Origin: an uncultured Paracoccaceae bacterium
GTDB lineage: Bacteria > Pseudomonadota > Alphaproteobacteria > Rhodobacterales > Rhodobacteraceae
Assembly (NCBI GenBank): GCA_947487205.1
Contig: CANKVU010000018.1
Span: 1-64,000, forward strand
DNA: 64,000 nucleotides
Reading direction: 5' to 3'
The translations under genes were made by a program, and so were the position numbers. Below, in pieces: positions 48,781 through 58,343 of the stretch. Under the pieces are notes generated by a model. The model did not search any database, was not told the DNA's origin, and saw only the letters and a program-made list of their open reading frames with translations. How positions within the stretch are numbered: position 1 is the first letter of the stretch; each line of letters opens with the position of its first letter.

Positions 48781-49638
48781 ATGAATGTCGTTTCCTATTT
48801 CAAAGAGAGATCCGCGCCGTTCACGGCCCGCAACGTGATCCGGAACCGCCAGTTCGTCAGCGCCGCGCCCGCGCTCGTGCGGGGGCTGGTGGCGCCGTCG
48901 CGGCGGATCCTGTGCACCAAGCATTCCCTGCGCCATCCCATGCTGCTGGCGAGGATCTTCGCGCAGAACGGCTATCGCACGGTCCTGCACCGCGCCGAGC
49001 CGCACGCGTTCAGCGTGCACATGCCGTCCAACACGGCGGAGTTCGTGGTGAACGGGCGCCACGTCGACAACCAGAAGGCGCGTGTCGCCCGGCTCTGGCA
49101 AAAGGCGAGCGGTCGGGCGCTGGAGGTGGATCCCACGGCGCACGAGGGGCCCATGGTCGAGAAATCGGACGATAACGCGACCCATGACGGGCGGGTGCTG
49201 CACGGCCCCGTGACGGCCGCCGAAATCGCGCCCGGAAAGGTGTACCAGCGGCTGATCGACAATTCCCGGGGCGACGAGGTCGTGGATCTGCGGGTGGCCT
49301 TCCACGGGCCGGAGATCCCCCTGGTCTATGTCAAGCGGCGCCCGATCTCGTCGCGGTTCTCGAACGACAATTCCGGGGTTGAGATCGCGGAAACGGACGC
49401 GCTCTTCGACGCGGCGGAACAGCGGACGCTGCTGGATTTCGCCGGGCGCGCGGGGCTCGATTTCGGCGAGGCGGATGTCCTTCGGGACCGCCGGACCGGC
49501 GAGATCTGGGTCGTGGACAGCACCAACGGCCCGGCCGGCCCGCCGAACGGCCTGCCCCATGCCGAGAAGCGGCGTGCGGTCCGGCGGCTCGCCGCGGCCT
49601 TCGACCGGATGCTGGAGCACGGCCGCGCGGCGGCCTGA
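48781..49638 (+). CDS. orphan ATP-grasp-like protein
   Basis: 285 residues, no named family recognised. The N-terminal third has a Rossmann-like strand and helix (RILCTKHSLRHPMLLARIFA), the middle MVEKSDDNATHDGRVLHGPV could hold the nucleotide lysine, and the C-terminal third reads GDEVVDLRVAFHG, then LDFGEADVLRDRRTGEIWVV and DSTNGPAGPPNG, much like the acidic metal-binding end of ATP-grasp enzymes. The leader is relatively AT-rich, and codons such as AAA, TAT and GAT are more frequent than in neighbours. An in-frame ATG at 48678 is a possible longer start. Substrate unknown; cell-envelope sugar or peptide ligation is a guess. Confidence 0.6.
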   Translation: MNVVSYFKERSAPFTARNVIRNRQFVSAAPALVRGLVAPSRRILCTKHSLRHPMLLARIFAQNGYRTVLHRAEPHAFSVHMPSNTAEFVVNGRHVDNQKARVARLWQKASGRALEVDPTAHEGPMVEKSDDNATHDGRVLHGPVTAAEIAPGKVYQRLIDNSRGDEVVDLRVAFHGPEIPLVYVKRRPISSRFSNDNSGVEIAETDALFDAAEQRTLLDFAGRAGLDFGEADVLRDRRTGEIWVVDSTNGPAGPPNGLPHAEKRRAVRRLAAAFDRMLEHGRAAA

Positions 49639-49650
49639 GGGCGCGGCGGC

Positions 49651-50697
49651 TCAGCGGGCCAGCCAGGACGCGCGGTCGCGGCCCACGGCCTGCGCCGCCG
49701 TCAGGCCGTCCGCGGCGAGGCGGGCGTCGAGATCCGCCGCGATCCGCGCCGCCAGGCCCAGCCCGCCATAGACGAGGGCGGTGTAGAGCTGCACCGCCGA
49801 CGCCCCGGCGCGGATCTTGGCATAGGCCTCGGCCCCCGAGGAGACGCCGCCGACGCCGATCAGCGGCAGCGCGGTCAGCGACGACAGCCGCGCCAGCACC
49901 CGGGTCGAGCGGTCGAAGAGCGGCGCCCCCGAGAGGCCGCCGGCCTCGGCCCCGTGGCGCGAGCGCAGCCCGTCGCGCGCCAGCGTGGTGTTGGTCGCCA
50001 CGATCCCGGCGACGCCCGCGCCCTCGGCCACGCGGGCGACCGCCTCGAGCGCGGGATCGTCGAGATCCGGCGCGATCTTGAGGAACACCGGCAGGGCGCG
50101 CTCGTTCGCCGCCATCACGCCGGCGAGCAGGCCCTCGAGCGCCGCGGCGCCCTGCAGGTCGCGCAGCCGTTCGGTGTTCGGCGAGGAGACGTTGACGGTG
50201 GCGAAATCCACATGCGGCGCGGCGCGGCGCAGGACGGCGGCGAAATCGGCCGCCCGGTCGGCGCTGTCCTTGTTGGCGCCGAGATTGAGGCCCACGGGCA
50301 CCGCCCGGGGGGCGCGGTCCAGCCGGTCGGCGATGGCGGCGACGCCGTCGTTGTTGAAGCCGAACCGGTTGATCGCCGCGCGGTCCTCGGCCAGGCGGAA
50401 GAGGCGCGGGCGGGGATTGCCGGGCTGCGGGCGGGGCGTCGCCGCGCCGACCTCCAGAAAGCCGAAGCCGGCGCGCGACAGCCGCGCGACGGCCTCGGCG
50501 TTCTTGTCGAAGCCGGCGGCCAGGCCCACCGGGTTGGGCAGGTCGAGCCCCGCGAGCCGGACCCCGAGCCGCGGCCCGGTGACGGGACCGGGGGCGGGCG
50601 ACAGGCCGGCGCGTACCGCGCCCAGCGCCAGGGCATGGGCGCGCTCGGGGTCGACCCGGTGCAGGGCCAGGAGGCCCAGCCGCTCGGCCAGGGTCAT
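49651..50697 (-). CDS. pyrD: dihydroorotate dehydrogenase (quinone), class 2
   Basis: 348 residues. PyrD oxidises dihydroorotate and gives electrons to ubiquinone at the inner membrane. The class 2 N-terminal helix ([20 protein letters not shown]) is the membrane contact; [24 protein letters not shown] and the catalytic Ser in [14 protein letters not shown] are present, with FLKIAPDL and GVGGVSSG in the FMN site. Its ATG overlaps the stop of the DUF952 gene by 4 nt, so both are one transcript. A stretch of 12 bp separates it from the convergent ATP-grasp-like gene. Confidence 0.96.
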   Translation of the reverse strand: MTLAERLGLLALHRVDPERAHALALGAVRAGLSPAPGPVTGPRLGVRLAGLDLPNPVGLAAGFDKNAEAVARLSRAGFGFLEVGAATPRPQPGNPRPRLFRLAEDRAAINRFGFNNDGVAAIADRLDRAPRAVPVGLNLGANKDSADRAADFAAVLRRAAPHVDFATVNVSSPNTERLRDLQGAAALEGLLAGVMAANERALPVFLKIAPDLDDPALEAVARVAEGAGVAGIVATNTTLARDGLRSRHGAEAGGLSGAPLFDRSTRVLARLSSLTALPLIGVGGVSSGAEAYAKIRAGASAVQLYTALVYGGLGLAARIAADLDARLAADGLTAAQAVGRDRASWLAR

Positions 50698-51029
50698 TGG
50701 TCGCCGAGGGTGATCTTGTCGATGCCGCCCCGCGGCAGCTCCTGGTGCCAGACGATGTCGTCCCGCGTGAGCCGGCGGTGCAGGTGCGGGAAGCTGTCGC
50801 CGTCGCGGCCCTCCTCCCATTTCAGGTCGTCGCCCAGGTCGTCGCTTTCGCAGGCGGCGAGGATCAGGCCGTCCTCGCCCTTGAAATGCCGCTCCAGCGT
50901 CGCGCCGAGCTGCTCCCTGGTGGAGAAATGGACGAAGCCGTCGCGCTGGTCGTCGGGGGACCCTTCGGTTTCGCCCGCCCGGTCCAGCTCGGACCATTCG
51001 CCGCCGCGGAATACCTTGTAGACTCGCAT
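50694..51029 (-). CDS. DUF952 family protein
   Basis: 111 residues, compact alpha/beta. The conserved pattern is [10 protein letters not shown], then [20 protein letters not shown] with the His-Phe-Ser element, and the C-terminal [15 protein letters not shown] with two His. The family is widely co-encoded with pyrD in Alphaproteobacteria. DUF952 has been proposed to be related to ADP-ribosyl-transferase-like or nucleotide-binding folds, but no activity is established. Start at ATG 51029. It is divergent from the 5'-nucleotidase gene, with about 120 bp of shared promoter. Confidence 0.88.
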   Translation of the reverse strand: MRVYKVFRGGEWSELDRAGETEGSPDDQRDGFVHFSTREQLGATLERHFKGEDGLILAACESDDLGDDLKWEEGRDGDSFPHLHRRLTRDDIVWHQELPRGGIDKITLGDQ

Positions 51030-51149
51030 CGCGCCTTCCTCTGATTCACCCGCCCTCCACCTAGGTCACGCGCGGCGCCGGGCGAGCGGGCTTTGACAGC
51101 GTCCCGCGCCCGGCGCAGTCTGCGCCGCGAACGACAGGAGATGTCCCCG

Positions 51150-52712
51150 ATGATCGCACGAGCTTGCACCGCGACCGCCGCGCTGGCGCTGATGGCAGGG
51201 GCCGCGCCGGCGGATGTCACCCTGACCATCCTGCACACCAACGATGTCCATGCCCGGTTCGAGCCGGTGGGCAGTTCCGGGTCGAGCTGCACGGCGGAGG
51301 ACGATTCGGCCGGGGAGTGCTTCGGCGGCACCGCGCGGCTGGCCACCGCGCTGGCCGCGGCGCGCGCGCGGGCGGACACCTCCGTGCTGCTCGACGGAGG
51401 CGACCAGTTCCAGGGCACGCTGTTCTACACCCAGTACCGCGGGCAGCTCGCCGCCGAGATGATGAACCGCCTGGGCTACGACGCCATGGCGGTGGGCAAC
51501 CACGAATTCGACGACGGGCCGGATGTCCTTGCCGATTTCGCCGCGGCGCTGGAGGCGCCGCTGCTGATGGCCAATGCCGACATGTCCGGCGCGCCCCGCC
51601 TCGCCGAGGCGATCGAGCCGTCGACGATCTTGGAGGCGGGGGGCGAGCGGATCGGCGTGATCGGGCTGACGCCCCGGGACAACGCGGAACTGGCGAGCCC
51701 CGGCCCCGACCTGACCTTCTCCGACCCGGTGGCGGCCACCCGCGCCGAGGTGGAGCGGCTGACGGGCGAAGGCGTGGACAAGATCGTGGTGCTGAGCCAT
51801 TCGGGATTCGGCGTGGACCGGCGCCTGGCCGAGGCGGTCGAGGGGATCGACGTGATCGTCGGCGGCCACACCCATACGCTCCTGGGCGAGATGGAGGGGG
51901 CCGAAGGGACATATCCCACCATGGTGGGGCAGACCGCCATCGTGCAGGCCGGCAGCTACGGCATGTATCTGGGCGAGCTGCGCGTCACCTTCGACGACGC
52001 GGGCGCGGTGATCGCGGCGGAGGGGCAGCCGATCCTGCTCGACGCCTCGGTGGAGGCCGACCCGGAGATCGCCGCCCGCATCGCGGAGGCGGCCGAGCCG
52101 CTGAACGAGATCCGCGCGCGCGTCGTGGCCGAGACGGCGGCGGCGATCGACGGCAGCCGCGAGGCCTGCCGGGCGGGGGAATGCGAGATGGGGGTTCTCG
52201 TCGCCGAGGCGATGCTCGACCGGGTGCGCGACCAGGGCATCGACGTGGCGCTGACCAATGGCGGCGGCTTGCGCGCCTCCATCGACGCGGGTCCGGTGAC
52301 GATGGGCGAGGTGCTGACGGTGCTGCCGTTCCAGAACACGCTGTCGACCTTCCGGGTGTCGGGCGCCACGCTGCGCGCGGCGCTGGAGAACGGCGTGTCG
52401 CAGATCGAGGAGGGGGGCGGGCGGTTCCCGCAGGTGGCCGGCATGACCTTTGCCGTGGATGCCGCCGCGGCGCCGGGCGCCCGCGTCTCGGACGTGCGGA
52501 TCGGGGGGGCGCCGCTCGATCCCGACGCGCTCTATGGCGTGGTGTCGAACGATTACCTCCGCAACGGGGGCGACGGCTACGCGATGTTCGTCGATGCCGA
52601 GGATGCCTACGATTACGGGCCGGACCTGGCCGACGTGACGGCGGAATACCTGATCCGCACCGGTCCCTACACGCCCCGCACCGACGGGCGGATCACCGTG
52701 ACGGGCCGGTGA
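51150..52712 (+). CDS. secreted 5'-nucleotidase/UshA-like metallophosphatase
   Basis: 520 residues with a Sec signal peptide (MIARACTATAALALMAGAAP). The calcineurin-like domain shows the metal ligands: ILHTNDVHARFEP, DGGDQFQGTLFY, VGNHEFDDG, LSHSGFG and GGHTHT. The C-terminal 5'-nucleotidase domain has TNGGGLRASIDAGPVTMGEV and NDYLRNGGDGY, which stack the nucleobase. It should hydrolyse periplasmic nucleotides, feeding nucleosides to the salvage enzymes (30528-34996). AGGAGA lies 8 nt upstream of ATG 51150; an ATG at 51141 is in frame but would sit on that site. Confidence 0.93.
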   Translation: MIARACTATAALALMAGAAPADVTLTILHTNDVHARFEPVGSSGSSCTAEDDSAGECFGGTARLATALAAARARADTSVLLDGGDQFQGTLFYTQYRGQLAAEMMNRLGYDAMAVGNHEFDDGPDVLADFAAALEAPLLMANADMSGAPRLAEAIEPSTILEAGGERIGVIGLTPRDNAELASPGPDLTFSDPVAATRAEVERLTGEGVDKIVVLSHSGFGVDRRLAEAVEGIDVIVGGHTHTLLGEMEGAEGTYPTMVGQTAIVQAGSYGMYLGELRVTFDDAGAVIAAEGQPILLDASVEADPEIAARIAEAAEPLNEIRARVVAETAAAIDGSREACRAGECEMGVLVAEAMLDRVRDQGIDVALTNGGGLRASIDAGPVTMGEVLTVLPFQNTLSTFRVSGATLRAALENGVSQIEEGGGRFPQVAGMTFAVDAAAAPGARVSDVRIGGAPLDPDALYGVVSNDYLRNGGDGYAMFVDAEDAYDYGPDLADVTAEYLIRTGPYTPRTDGRITVTGR

Positions 52713-52742
52713 GGCGGCCCGGACGGGGCCGGGGCGCGGCGC

Positions 52743-53228
52743 TCAGCAGCGCCGCAGCGCGACGTTGTAATGGGTCAGGTCAAGCGGCACGTTGCCGCGG
52801 ATGTCCAGGCTGCGCCGGCCGAGCGGGGTCAGCGTGAATTCCGCGGGCGCGTAGTCCGAGACCCGCCGCGCCGCGACCCGGAACTGCGCCGCCGGCCCGG
52901 CGAATCCCAGGATCTCGTAGAGGATGCCCTCGGCGACCATGTGGGTGGGGGTGAGGTGCCAGGCGCCCTCGATCCCGAGGCAGGTGCCGTTCGTCTCGGC
53001 CTTCCACAGGTCGGTCAGGCGGTCGCGGTAATAGCTGCGCGCCGCGGCCCCGGCATCGACGGCCGGGGCGGCGGGCGCGGGCGGCGGCGCGGCGCGCACC
53101 GGCCCCGAGATCGTCGGCGGCATCGCCGTGCGGCATCCCGCCCCCGAGACAGGGTCGCAGAGCCCGCCCGCCGGAGCGGCGGCGGGAAGGGCGCAGAAGG
53201 CCAGGAGCGCGGGCAGCCATCGGGTCAT
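52743..53228 (-). CDS. secreted protein, one copy of an unnamed Trp/Cys module
   Basis: 161 residues. A signal peptide (MTRWLPALLAFCALPAAAPA) and a Pro/Ala linker (to about 62) precede one module (66-161): a helix YYRDRLTDLWKAETNGTC, then beta-strand-like LGIEGAWHLTPTHMVAEGIL and AAQFRVAARRV, ending VALRRC. The next gene (53319-54098) has two copies of the same module. The module always starts near a Tyr, has a Trp about 9 residues on, a Cys soon after and ends in Cys, which suggests a disulfide. I do not recognise it as a named domain. Confidence 0.7.
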   Translation of the reverse strand: MTRWLPALLAFCALPAAAPAGGLCDPVSGAGCRTAMPPTISGPVRAAPPPAPAAPAVDAGAAARSYYRDRLTDLWKAETNGTCLGIEGAWHLTPTHMVAEGILYEILGFAGPAAQFRVAARRVSDYAPAEFTLTPLGRRSLDIRGNVPLDLTHYNVALRRC

Positions 53229-53318
53229 GTCGATCGTTCCGCACCGGGGCGGCGGTCCGGTAACGGTCCGGTGCGGGGCCGAGGATGCCCGCGAATGGTT
53301 GCACAAGTGTTGCCGCGC

Positions 53319-54098
53319 TCAGCAGCGGGTCAGGGTGGCCCCGGCGCTGTCCTCGCCCACGACCGAGCGCGTGATCGTGGCGGTGGCGGCGCCTTGCGGG
53401 ACCAGGGTGAAGGTCGCCGGGGTGCCGTCCTCGCGCAGCGCCTGGACGCCGATCCTGTCCGCCGTGCCGGAGATGTTGACCACGTCGTAGGCGCTCCCGT
53501 CGGCGAAGATGCGGGTGTTGCCCAGCCGCCAGCCGCAGGTCCCGTCCGGTCCGCGCCAGGCGCCCGTCATCCGCGTGTCGTAGGCGGCCTCGGCGGTGAT
53601 GTCGGGGATGTCGGCCCCGGCCGTCCCGTCGCCCGCGCCGGCCCCGTCGCGCGCGGGCGCGCCCGGGGGCGGGCCGTCCAGCGGCTCGGCGGTGATGGGG
53701 GCGGGGGGAAGGACCGGCTCGGGCGTGAACCGCTCGCAGGGCACGAGGGTCACCGCCACGCCGCTGCCGCGGATCCGCAGCGTCTCGTTGGCGCGCATCA
53801 GGCCGAGCGGCAGGCGCCGCCCCGTCTGCGGGTCCACCAGGTCGAGCCGGATCGTTCCCGGTCCCGCACCGATCCCCATCAGGCTGAAGCGATTGTCGCC
53901 GGCCCGCACGCCCTCGATCCCGAAGGTCCAGGTGTTCGACGAATCAAGGCAGCTGCGCCCCGGCTCCACCCATTCGCCGGAAATGGCATCGTAATCGGCC
54001 CGCGCGGCGGCCAGCGGGTCCTGGGCGCGGGCCGGCCCGGCAAGGATCAGCGCCGCCAGGAGAGGCAGCAGGAAGGGCGTGGCGGCGGGTCGGGTCAT
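53319..54098 (-). CDS. secreted protein, two copies of the Trp/Cys module
   Basis: 259 residues with a signal peptide (PFLLPLLAALILAGPARA). Module 1 covers 34-121 (DYDAISGEWVEPGRSC through VAVTLVPC), a Pro/Gly-rich linker covers 122-170, and module 2 covers 172-259 (AYDTRMTGAWRGPDGTC through AGATLTRC). Shared features: Trp and Cys about 6-8 residues apart, a strand with WxxG or GWRLGN, a strand ending in GxA-x-L, and a final Cys. It lies 90 bp upstream of the single-module gene on the same strand. The MFS gene lies 83 bp further on, also on the minus strand. Function unknown. Confidence 0.7.
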   Translation of the reverse strand: MTRPAATPFLLPLLAALILAGPARAQDPLAAARADYDAISGEWVEPGRSCLDSSNTWTFGIEGVRAGDNRFSLMGIGAGPGTIRLDLVDPQTGRRLPLGLMRANETLRIRGSGVAVTLVPCERFTPEPVLPPAPITAEPLDGPPPGAPARDGAGAGDGTAGADIPDITAEAAYDTRMTGAWRGPDGTCGWRLGNTRIFADGSAYDVVNISGTADRIGVQALREDGTPATFTLVPQGAATATITRSVVGEDSAGATLTRC

Positions 54099-54181
54099 CG
54101 GCGGATCGCTCGGGGCAGGGAAGGTCGGCCCCCGTCTGCCCCAAAGCCCCGGGTCATGGAATAGCAATCGGGACCGCGCCG

Positions 54182-55420
54182 TCAGGCCGCCATCCGCTCC
54201 TCGGTCAGGGCCGCGGTCTGCGGCGTCACCGCCCGGGTGCTGCCGACGGCAACGAAGCTGGTCTTGTCACCCGTCGGCGCGGCGTTGGCGAAGATCCGCA
54301 GGATCGCGAAGCCGACGATCATAACATGCGCCGCCGGGGTCACCACGAAGAGCGCGCGCTGCCCGAAGGCGGTCATCCCCCAGCCCGCCAGGAGCGGGCC
54401 CAGGATCGAGCCGATCCCGAAGACCAGCAGGAGCCCGCCCGAGATCCGGATCGCCGCGCCCTCGCCGGCATGGTCGTTGGCATGCGCCACGATGACGGGG
54501 TACATGGCGAAGATCGAGGCGCCGATGAACGCCGCCAGCGCCAGGTTCGCCGCCGCCGATTCGGGACGCCAGAACAGGAAGGCGGCGTCGGCGACCAGCG
54601 CCAGGAGCGCGACCGCCGTCAGCACGATGCGCCGGTCGATGCGGTCGGACAGGATGCCCACCGGGATCTGCGCCAGCGCCCCGGCCATGATCGGCACCGA
54701 GGCGAAGACCGCGATCGTGCCGAGGCCGAGCCCGATCCGGTCCGCGAAGACCGGCGCCATGGCACCGAAGGCGGCGTTCGACACGCCCACGCAGAACACC
54801 GCGAAGACGGCGACGGGAGAGTTCCGCCACAGCCCCGGCAGGTCGAGCCGGACGGCGACCAGCGGCGCGGGGTTCGACGAGGTCGAGATCGAGGTCGGCA
54901 CCAGCGACAGCGCGTAGAAGATCCCGGCCAGCGCGAAGAGCACGAAGCCCGCCGGGTCGCCGATCACCAGCACCATCTGCCCGGCGGTGGTCGCGACGAG
55001 GTTCACCATCGTGTAGATTCCGAAGACCTTGCCGCGGCTGTCGGGGCGGGTGTGCTCGGTCAGCCAGCTTTCGACGATCATCGCCGCGCCCGCGAAGCAG
55101 AAGCCGCAGAGCGCGCGCAGCGCGATCCACGCCCAGGGGTTGATCGCGATGGCGCTGGCCAGGATCGAGATCGCGGCGAGCGAGGCCAGCGCGCTGAAGG
55201 AGCGGATGTGGCCGACCCGCGCGACGAGGCCCGCGGTCAGCACGCAGCCCAGGATGTAGCCCACCGCCCAGCCGGTGCCGAGAAGCCCCAGGGAGAACGC
55301 GGTGAACCCCTCGGCGCCGCCGCGGATCGGCAGCAGGAGCGCGTTGATCCCGCCCGCGAAGAGCAGGCAGGCCGAGCCGATCAGGAGTGCGCTGACCGGA
55401 AAGAGCTGACGCAGGAGCAT
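54182..55420 (-). CDS. MFS transporter, YcaD-like
   Basis: 412 residues, twelve predicted membrane helices. The loop between helices 2 and 3 reads GYILGCVLTAGLVARVGHIR, a weak version of the MFS GxxxDRxGRR motif; LTEHTRPDSRGKVFGIYTMV and GALAQIPVGILSDRIDRR are the corresponding loops further on. This group (YcaD/UMF-like) is of unknown substrate. Its start is followed on the upstream side by the perfect dyad GAAACC-G-GGTTTC (55437-55449), a possible operator. The secreted module proteins lie downstream and may share the transcript. Confidence 0.85.
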   Translation of the reverse strand: MLLRQLFPVSALLIGSACLLFAGGINALLLPIRGGAEGFTAFSLGLLGTGWAVGYILGCVLTAGLVARVGHIRSFSALASLAAISILASAIAINPWAWIALRALCGFCFAGAAMIVESWLTEHTRPDSRGKVFGIYTMVNLVATTAGQMVLVIGDPAGFVLFALAGIFYALSLVPTSISTSSNPAPLVAVRLDLPGLWRNSPVAVFAVFCVGVSNAAFGAMAPVFADRIGLGLGTIAVFASVPIMAGALAQIPVGILSDRIDRRIVLTAVALLALVADAAFLFWRPESAAANLALAAFIGASIFAMYPVIVAHANDHAGEGAAIRISGGLLLVFGIGSILGPLLAGWGMTAFGQRALFVVTPAAHVMIVGFAILRIFANAAPTGDKTSFVAVGSTRAVTPQTAALTEERMAA

Positions 55421-55436
55421 GGTGGCGGGCCGTCGT

Positions 55437-55449
55437 GAAACCGGGTTTC
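55437..55449. promoter_or_regulatory. perfect dyad upstream of the MFS gene
   Basis: GAAACC-G-GGTTTC, 17 bp upstream of the MFS ATG. A 6-bp inverted repeat this close to a transporter start could be a repressor site; no regulator is nearby. Confidence 0.3.
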
Positions 55450-55522
55450 CAATAGCAGGATGCTGCAGTGCCGCAATGGCCGGATTCCGGCATCCGGCGC
55501 GTCGGACGCGACGTTCCCGGCC

Positions 55523-57238
55523 CTAGCGCCAGCAGCCCACGCGCACGGTGATGTCGGCGGCGAGGCGGGCCAGCCCGTCCGGCGTCAGGGCGTCGCCCGC
55601 GGCGGCGGCCGGTCGCGACAGCCCGGCCGCCGTCAGCAGGTCGGCGATGGCGTCGGCGTCGCTGGCCAGCGCCACGCCGCGCGGCAGGCTGCGCCCCGCG
55701 ACGCCCGGTTCGGCCAGCATGCCGAGGACCGCGCCGCCGGGATCCATGACGGGGCCGCCGGCATCGCCCGGGCGGGCGGGCAGCGCGTAGCGGTGCAGGT
55801 GGTCCTCGTCGTCGAGGCCGCGCGGGTCGGCCAGCCGCCCCTCGGTCAGGGAGGGCGCGGGCAATTGGCCGCCGAAGGAATAGCCCGCCAGGATCGCCCG
55901 CGCCTCGCGGCGCGGCGCGTCCGGGGCCAGCCGCGCGTGGCGGCGCGGCGCCAGCGCGCGTTCGGGCGCCAGGACCGCCATGCCGGTGCGGTCGTCTGCG
56001 CGCAGGACCCGCGCCGCGATCCCGTCGTCGAGGGTGATGCGCGCGCAATCGGCCACCGCGTCGGCGGTGGTCAGCACCTCGCCGCGGGGCGACACGTAGA
56101 AGCCCGAGCGCGTCAGCGCCGGGCGGCGCACCTCGAGCCCGGCCAGGAGATCGATGCCCGGCCCCGCCGCCGCGTCCATCGCGTCGGGCAGGACGGCGCC
56201 GGGATCGGTGCGGAAGCTGTCGCGCATGGCGGCCATGACGCGGCGGCGGCGGGGCTCGTCCCCCGCCGGCCAGACCAGGGTGAAGCCCTTGATGTGCCCG
56301 TCGGCGAGCCGCATCTCGGTCGTGCTGACGATCTCCGCGTCGCGGCCGGTCAGCGAGAAGGCGTCGGCCGAGCGCGACCGGGGGCCCTCCCGCGGCACGA
56401 TCTCCAGCGTCTGCATGACCTCGTAGAGGCCGCGCAGCTCGTCGCGGCCGCCCGCCTGCGAGATCAGGAGCACCCGGGCCGGGATCTCGGCCCCCGGCCG
56501 GGCGGGATAATGCGCGACCGGCGGCGCGTAGTGGTCGAAGGCCACGAGGGCGGTCGGCATCGCGACGGTAATGCCGGCGCGGGCGTCCTCGACGCGGCGC
56601 ATGTCCAGCCCCTCCAGCACCGCCTCGTAGGCGGCGAGGAGCGCCCGGCGCTGCCCGGTGGTCATCACGCCGGTCGCGGCGTGGCCGTTGGCGCGCTGCC
56701 AGCCGGACATGGCGCCGCGCGTCCCCGGCCCGATCGCGCCGTCGATGGCGCCGTCGTAATGGCCCGCCCAGGCGAGAGCGGTCTGCAGGCGCCGCCGCTC
56801 CGCCCCCGACAGGCGCCGCTCGGCCCGCCGCGCCTCGGCCGGGGTCTCGGCGCCCGCGCCGGCCTCGGCGGGGGCGGGGGTATCTGCGGCGGGGGCGTCC
56901 CGCGTGGCGGTGGCGGCGTCCGGTCCGGGGAAGAGGCGGCGGCCGAACCGCTCGCCGCGGGTCGTGTAGCTGTCGCCGGGGATCTGGCCGCGGGCGCGGA
57001 GCGCGCGGCGCAGGCCCTCGACCTCGGCCGCGTCGTAGGGGCCGAGCACGATGGCGCCGTAGCGCGACCCCTCGAGCGCGAAGGCGCTCACGGCGTCGAG
57101 CCGGCGGGCATAGGTCTCGGCGGCGGCGACGGTCGCCTCGGCCCCCGGCCGGGCCGCGATCTGGATCCAGACGTCCTGGGCCAGGGCGCCCGTCGCGGCG
57201 CAGGCCGCGGCCAGGACCGTCACAAAGAATCTCGTCAT
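55523..57238 (-). CDS. secreted SPOR-like/peptidoglycan-binding protein with inactive trypsin-like domain
   Basis: 571 residues. After a signal peptide ([20 protein letters not shown]) come a SPOR-like unit (21-92, [20 protein letters not shown] ... AIVLGPYD), a Pro/Ala linker, a peptidoglycan-binding helix bundle (145-205, [19 protein letters not shown]), a middle domain (205-365) and an HtrA-like barrel (375-540). In the latter the catalytic His, Asp and Ser are replaced: TADAV has Asp393 for His, TGMAVL has Gly419 for Asp and GDAGGP has Ala493 for Ser. It therefore looks like a pseudoprotease anchored on peptidoglycan. The gene is divergent from glyQ. Confidence 0.83.
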   Translation of the reverse strand: MTRFFVTVLAAACAATGALAQDVWIQIAARPGAEATVAAAETYARRLDAVSAFALEGSRYGAIVLGPYDAAEVEGLRRALRARGQIPGDSYTTRGERFGRRLFPGPDAATATRDAPAADTPAPAEAGAGAETPAEARRAERRLSGAERRRLQTALAWAGHYDGAIDGAIGPGTRGAMSGWQRANGHAATGVMTTGQRRALLAAYEAVLEGLDMRRVEDARAGITVAMPTALVAFDHYAPPVAHYPARPGAEIPARVLLISQAGGRDELRGLYEVMQTLEIVPREGPRSRSADAFSLTGRDAEIVSTTEMRLADGHIKGFTLVWPAGDEPRRRRVMAAMRDSFRTDPGAVLPDAMDAAAGPGIDLLAGLEVRRPALTRSGFYVSPRGEVLTTADAVADCARITLDDGIAARVLRADDRTGMAVLAPERALAPRRHARLAPDAPRREARAILAGYSFGGQLPAPSLTEGRLADPRGLDDEDHLHRYALPARPGDAGGPVMDPGGAVLGMLAEPGVAGRSLPRGVALASDADAIADLLTAAGLSRPAAAAGDALTPDGLARLAADITVRVGCWR

Positions 57239-57413
57239 CCGTTCAATCCGTTCGAAAGCCGCAAGGAACCCCCGTACCCCGGCCCCGCGCCACAAGGGGG
57301 GCGCGGCATGCCCGCCGTCAAGCGCCGCGGCGCGGGCGGTCGGCACGCGATTGACCCTTGTGGCCCTTCTGCCTATGCAGGCCGCGCCTTTTCGCCCCCC
57401 GAAGGGACCCCGG

Positions 57414-58343
57414 ATGCGACAGCCCACCTGTTTCCAGGACGTCATCTTGGCCTTGCAGGCCTATTGGGCCGGCGCCGGATGCGCGGTCCTGCAGCCCTAC
57501 GACATGGAGGTGGGGGCGGGCACGTTCCACCCCGCCACGACCCTGCGGGCGCTGGGCCCGAAGGGCTGGGCCGCGGCCTATGTCCAGCCCTCGCGCCGGC
57601 CGACCGACGGGCGCTACGGCGACAGCCCCAACCGGCTGCAGCATTACTACCAGTACCAGGTGATCCTCAAACCCTCGCCGCCCGACCTGCAGGCGCTCTA
57701 TCTGGGCAGCCTGAAGGCGATCGGCATCGACATGGACCTGCACGACATCCGCTTCGTCGAGGACGATTGGGAAAGCCCGACGCTGGGCGCCTGGGGCCTG
57801 GGCTGGGAGGTCTGGTGCGACGGGATGGAGGTCAGCCAGTTCACCTATTTCCAGCAGGTCGGCGGCCACGATTGCGCCCCCGTCTCGGGCGAGCTGACCT
57901 ACGGGCTGGAGCGGCTGGCGATGTACGTGCTGGGCATCGACCACGTCATGGACATGCCCTTCAACGCCCCCGACGGCCCCCGGCCGCTGAGCTATGGCGA
58001 CGTGTTCCGCGAGGCGGAGGCGCAATACGCGCGCTACAATTTCGACCAGGCCGACACCGCCGTGCTGCTGCGCCATTTCGAGGAGGCGGAGGCGGAATGC
58101 GCGGCCCTCCTGGGCCAGCCGGAGGTCGATCCGAAGACCGGGCGGCGCATCGTCATGGCGCTGCCGGCCTACGACCAGTGCATCAAGGCCAGCCACGTCT
58201 TCAACCTGCTCGACGCGCGCGGCGTGATCTCGGTGACCGAAAGGCAGGCCTATATCGGCCGGGTGCGGGCGCTGGCGAAGCGATGCGCCGACGCGTTCCT
58301 GCTGACCGAGGCGGGCGGCCACGCCGACGCGGCGCCGGCATGA
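57414..58343 (+). CDS. glyQ: glycine-tRNA ligase alpha subunit
   Basis: 309 residues. The alpha subunit of the tetrameric bacterial GlyRS carries the class II catalytic core: [34 protein letters not shown] and [19 protein letters not shown] are the motifs at the start, and [17 protein letters not shown] the later block. It activates glycine. Start ATG 57414 gives [14 protein letters not shown] is just upstream. A second in-frame ATG at 57375 would add 13 residues but is less likely. The gene is followed with 4-nt overlap by DUF6446 and then glyS. Confidence 0.96.
   Translation: MRQPTCFQDVILALQAYWAGAGCAVLQPYDMEVGAGTFHPATTLRALGPKGWAAAYVQPSRRPTDGRYGDSPNRLQHYYQYQVILKPSPPDLQALYLGSLKAIGIDMDLHDIRFVEDDWESPTLGAWGLGWEVWCDGMEVSQFTYFQQVGGHDCAPVSGELTYGLERLAMYVLGIDHVMDMPFNAPDGPRPLSYGDVFREAEAQYARYNFDQADTAVLLRHFEEAEAECAALLGQPEVDPKTGRRIVMALPAYDQCIKASHVFNLLDARGVISVTERQAYIGRVRALAKRCADAFLLTEAGGHADAAPA

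Noticed and set aside
57239-57413. Glycine riboswitch before glyQ
   Set aside because: The 175-bp gap lacks the paired glycine-aptamer core, and such switches normally precede gcv genes rather than GlyRS genes.
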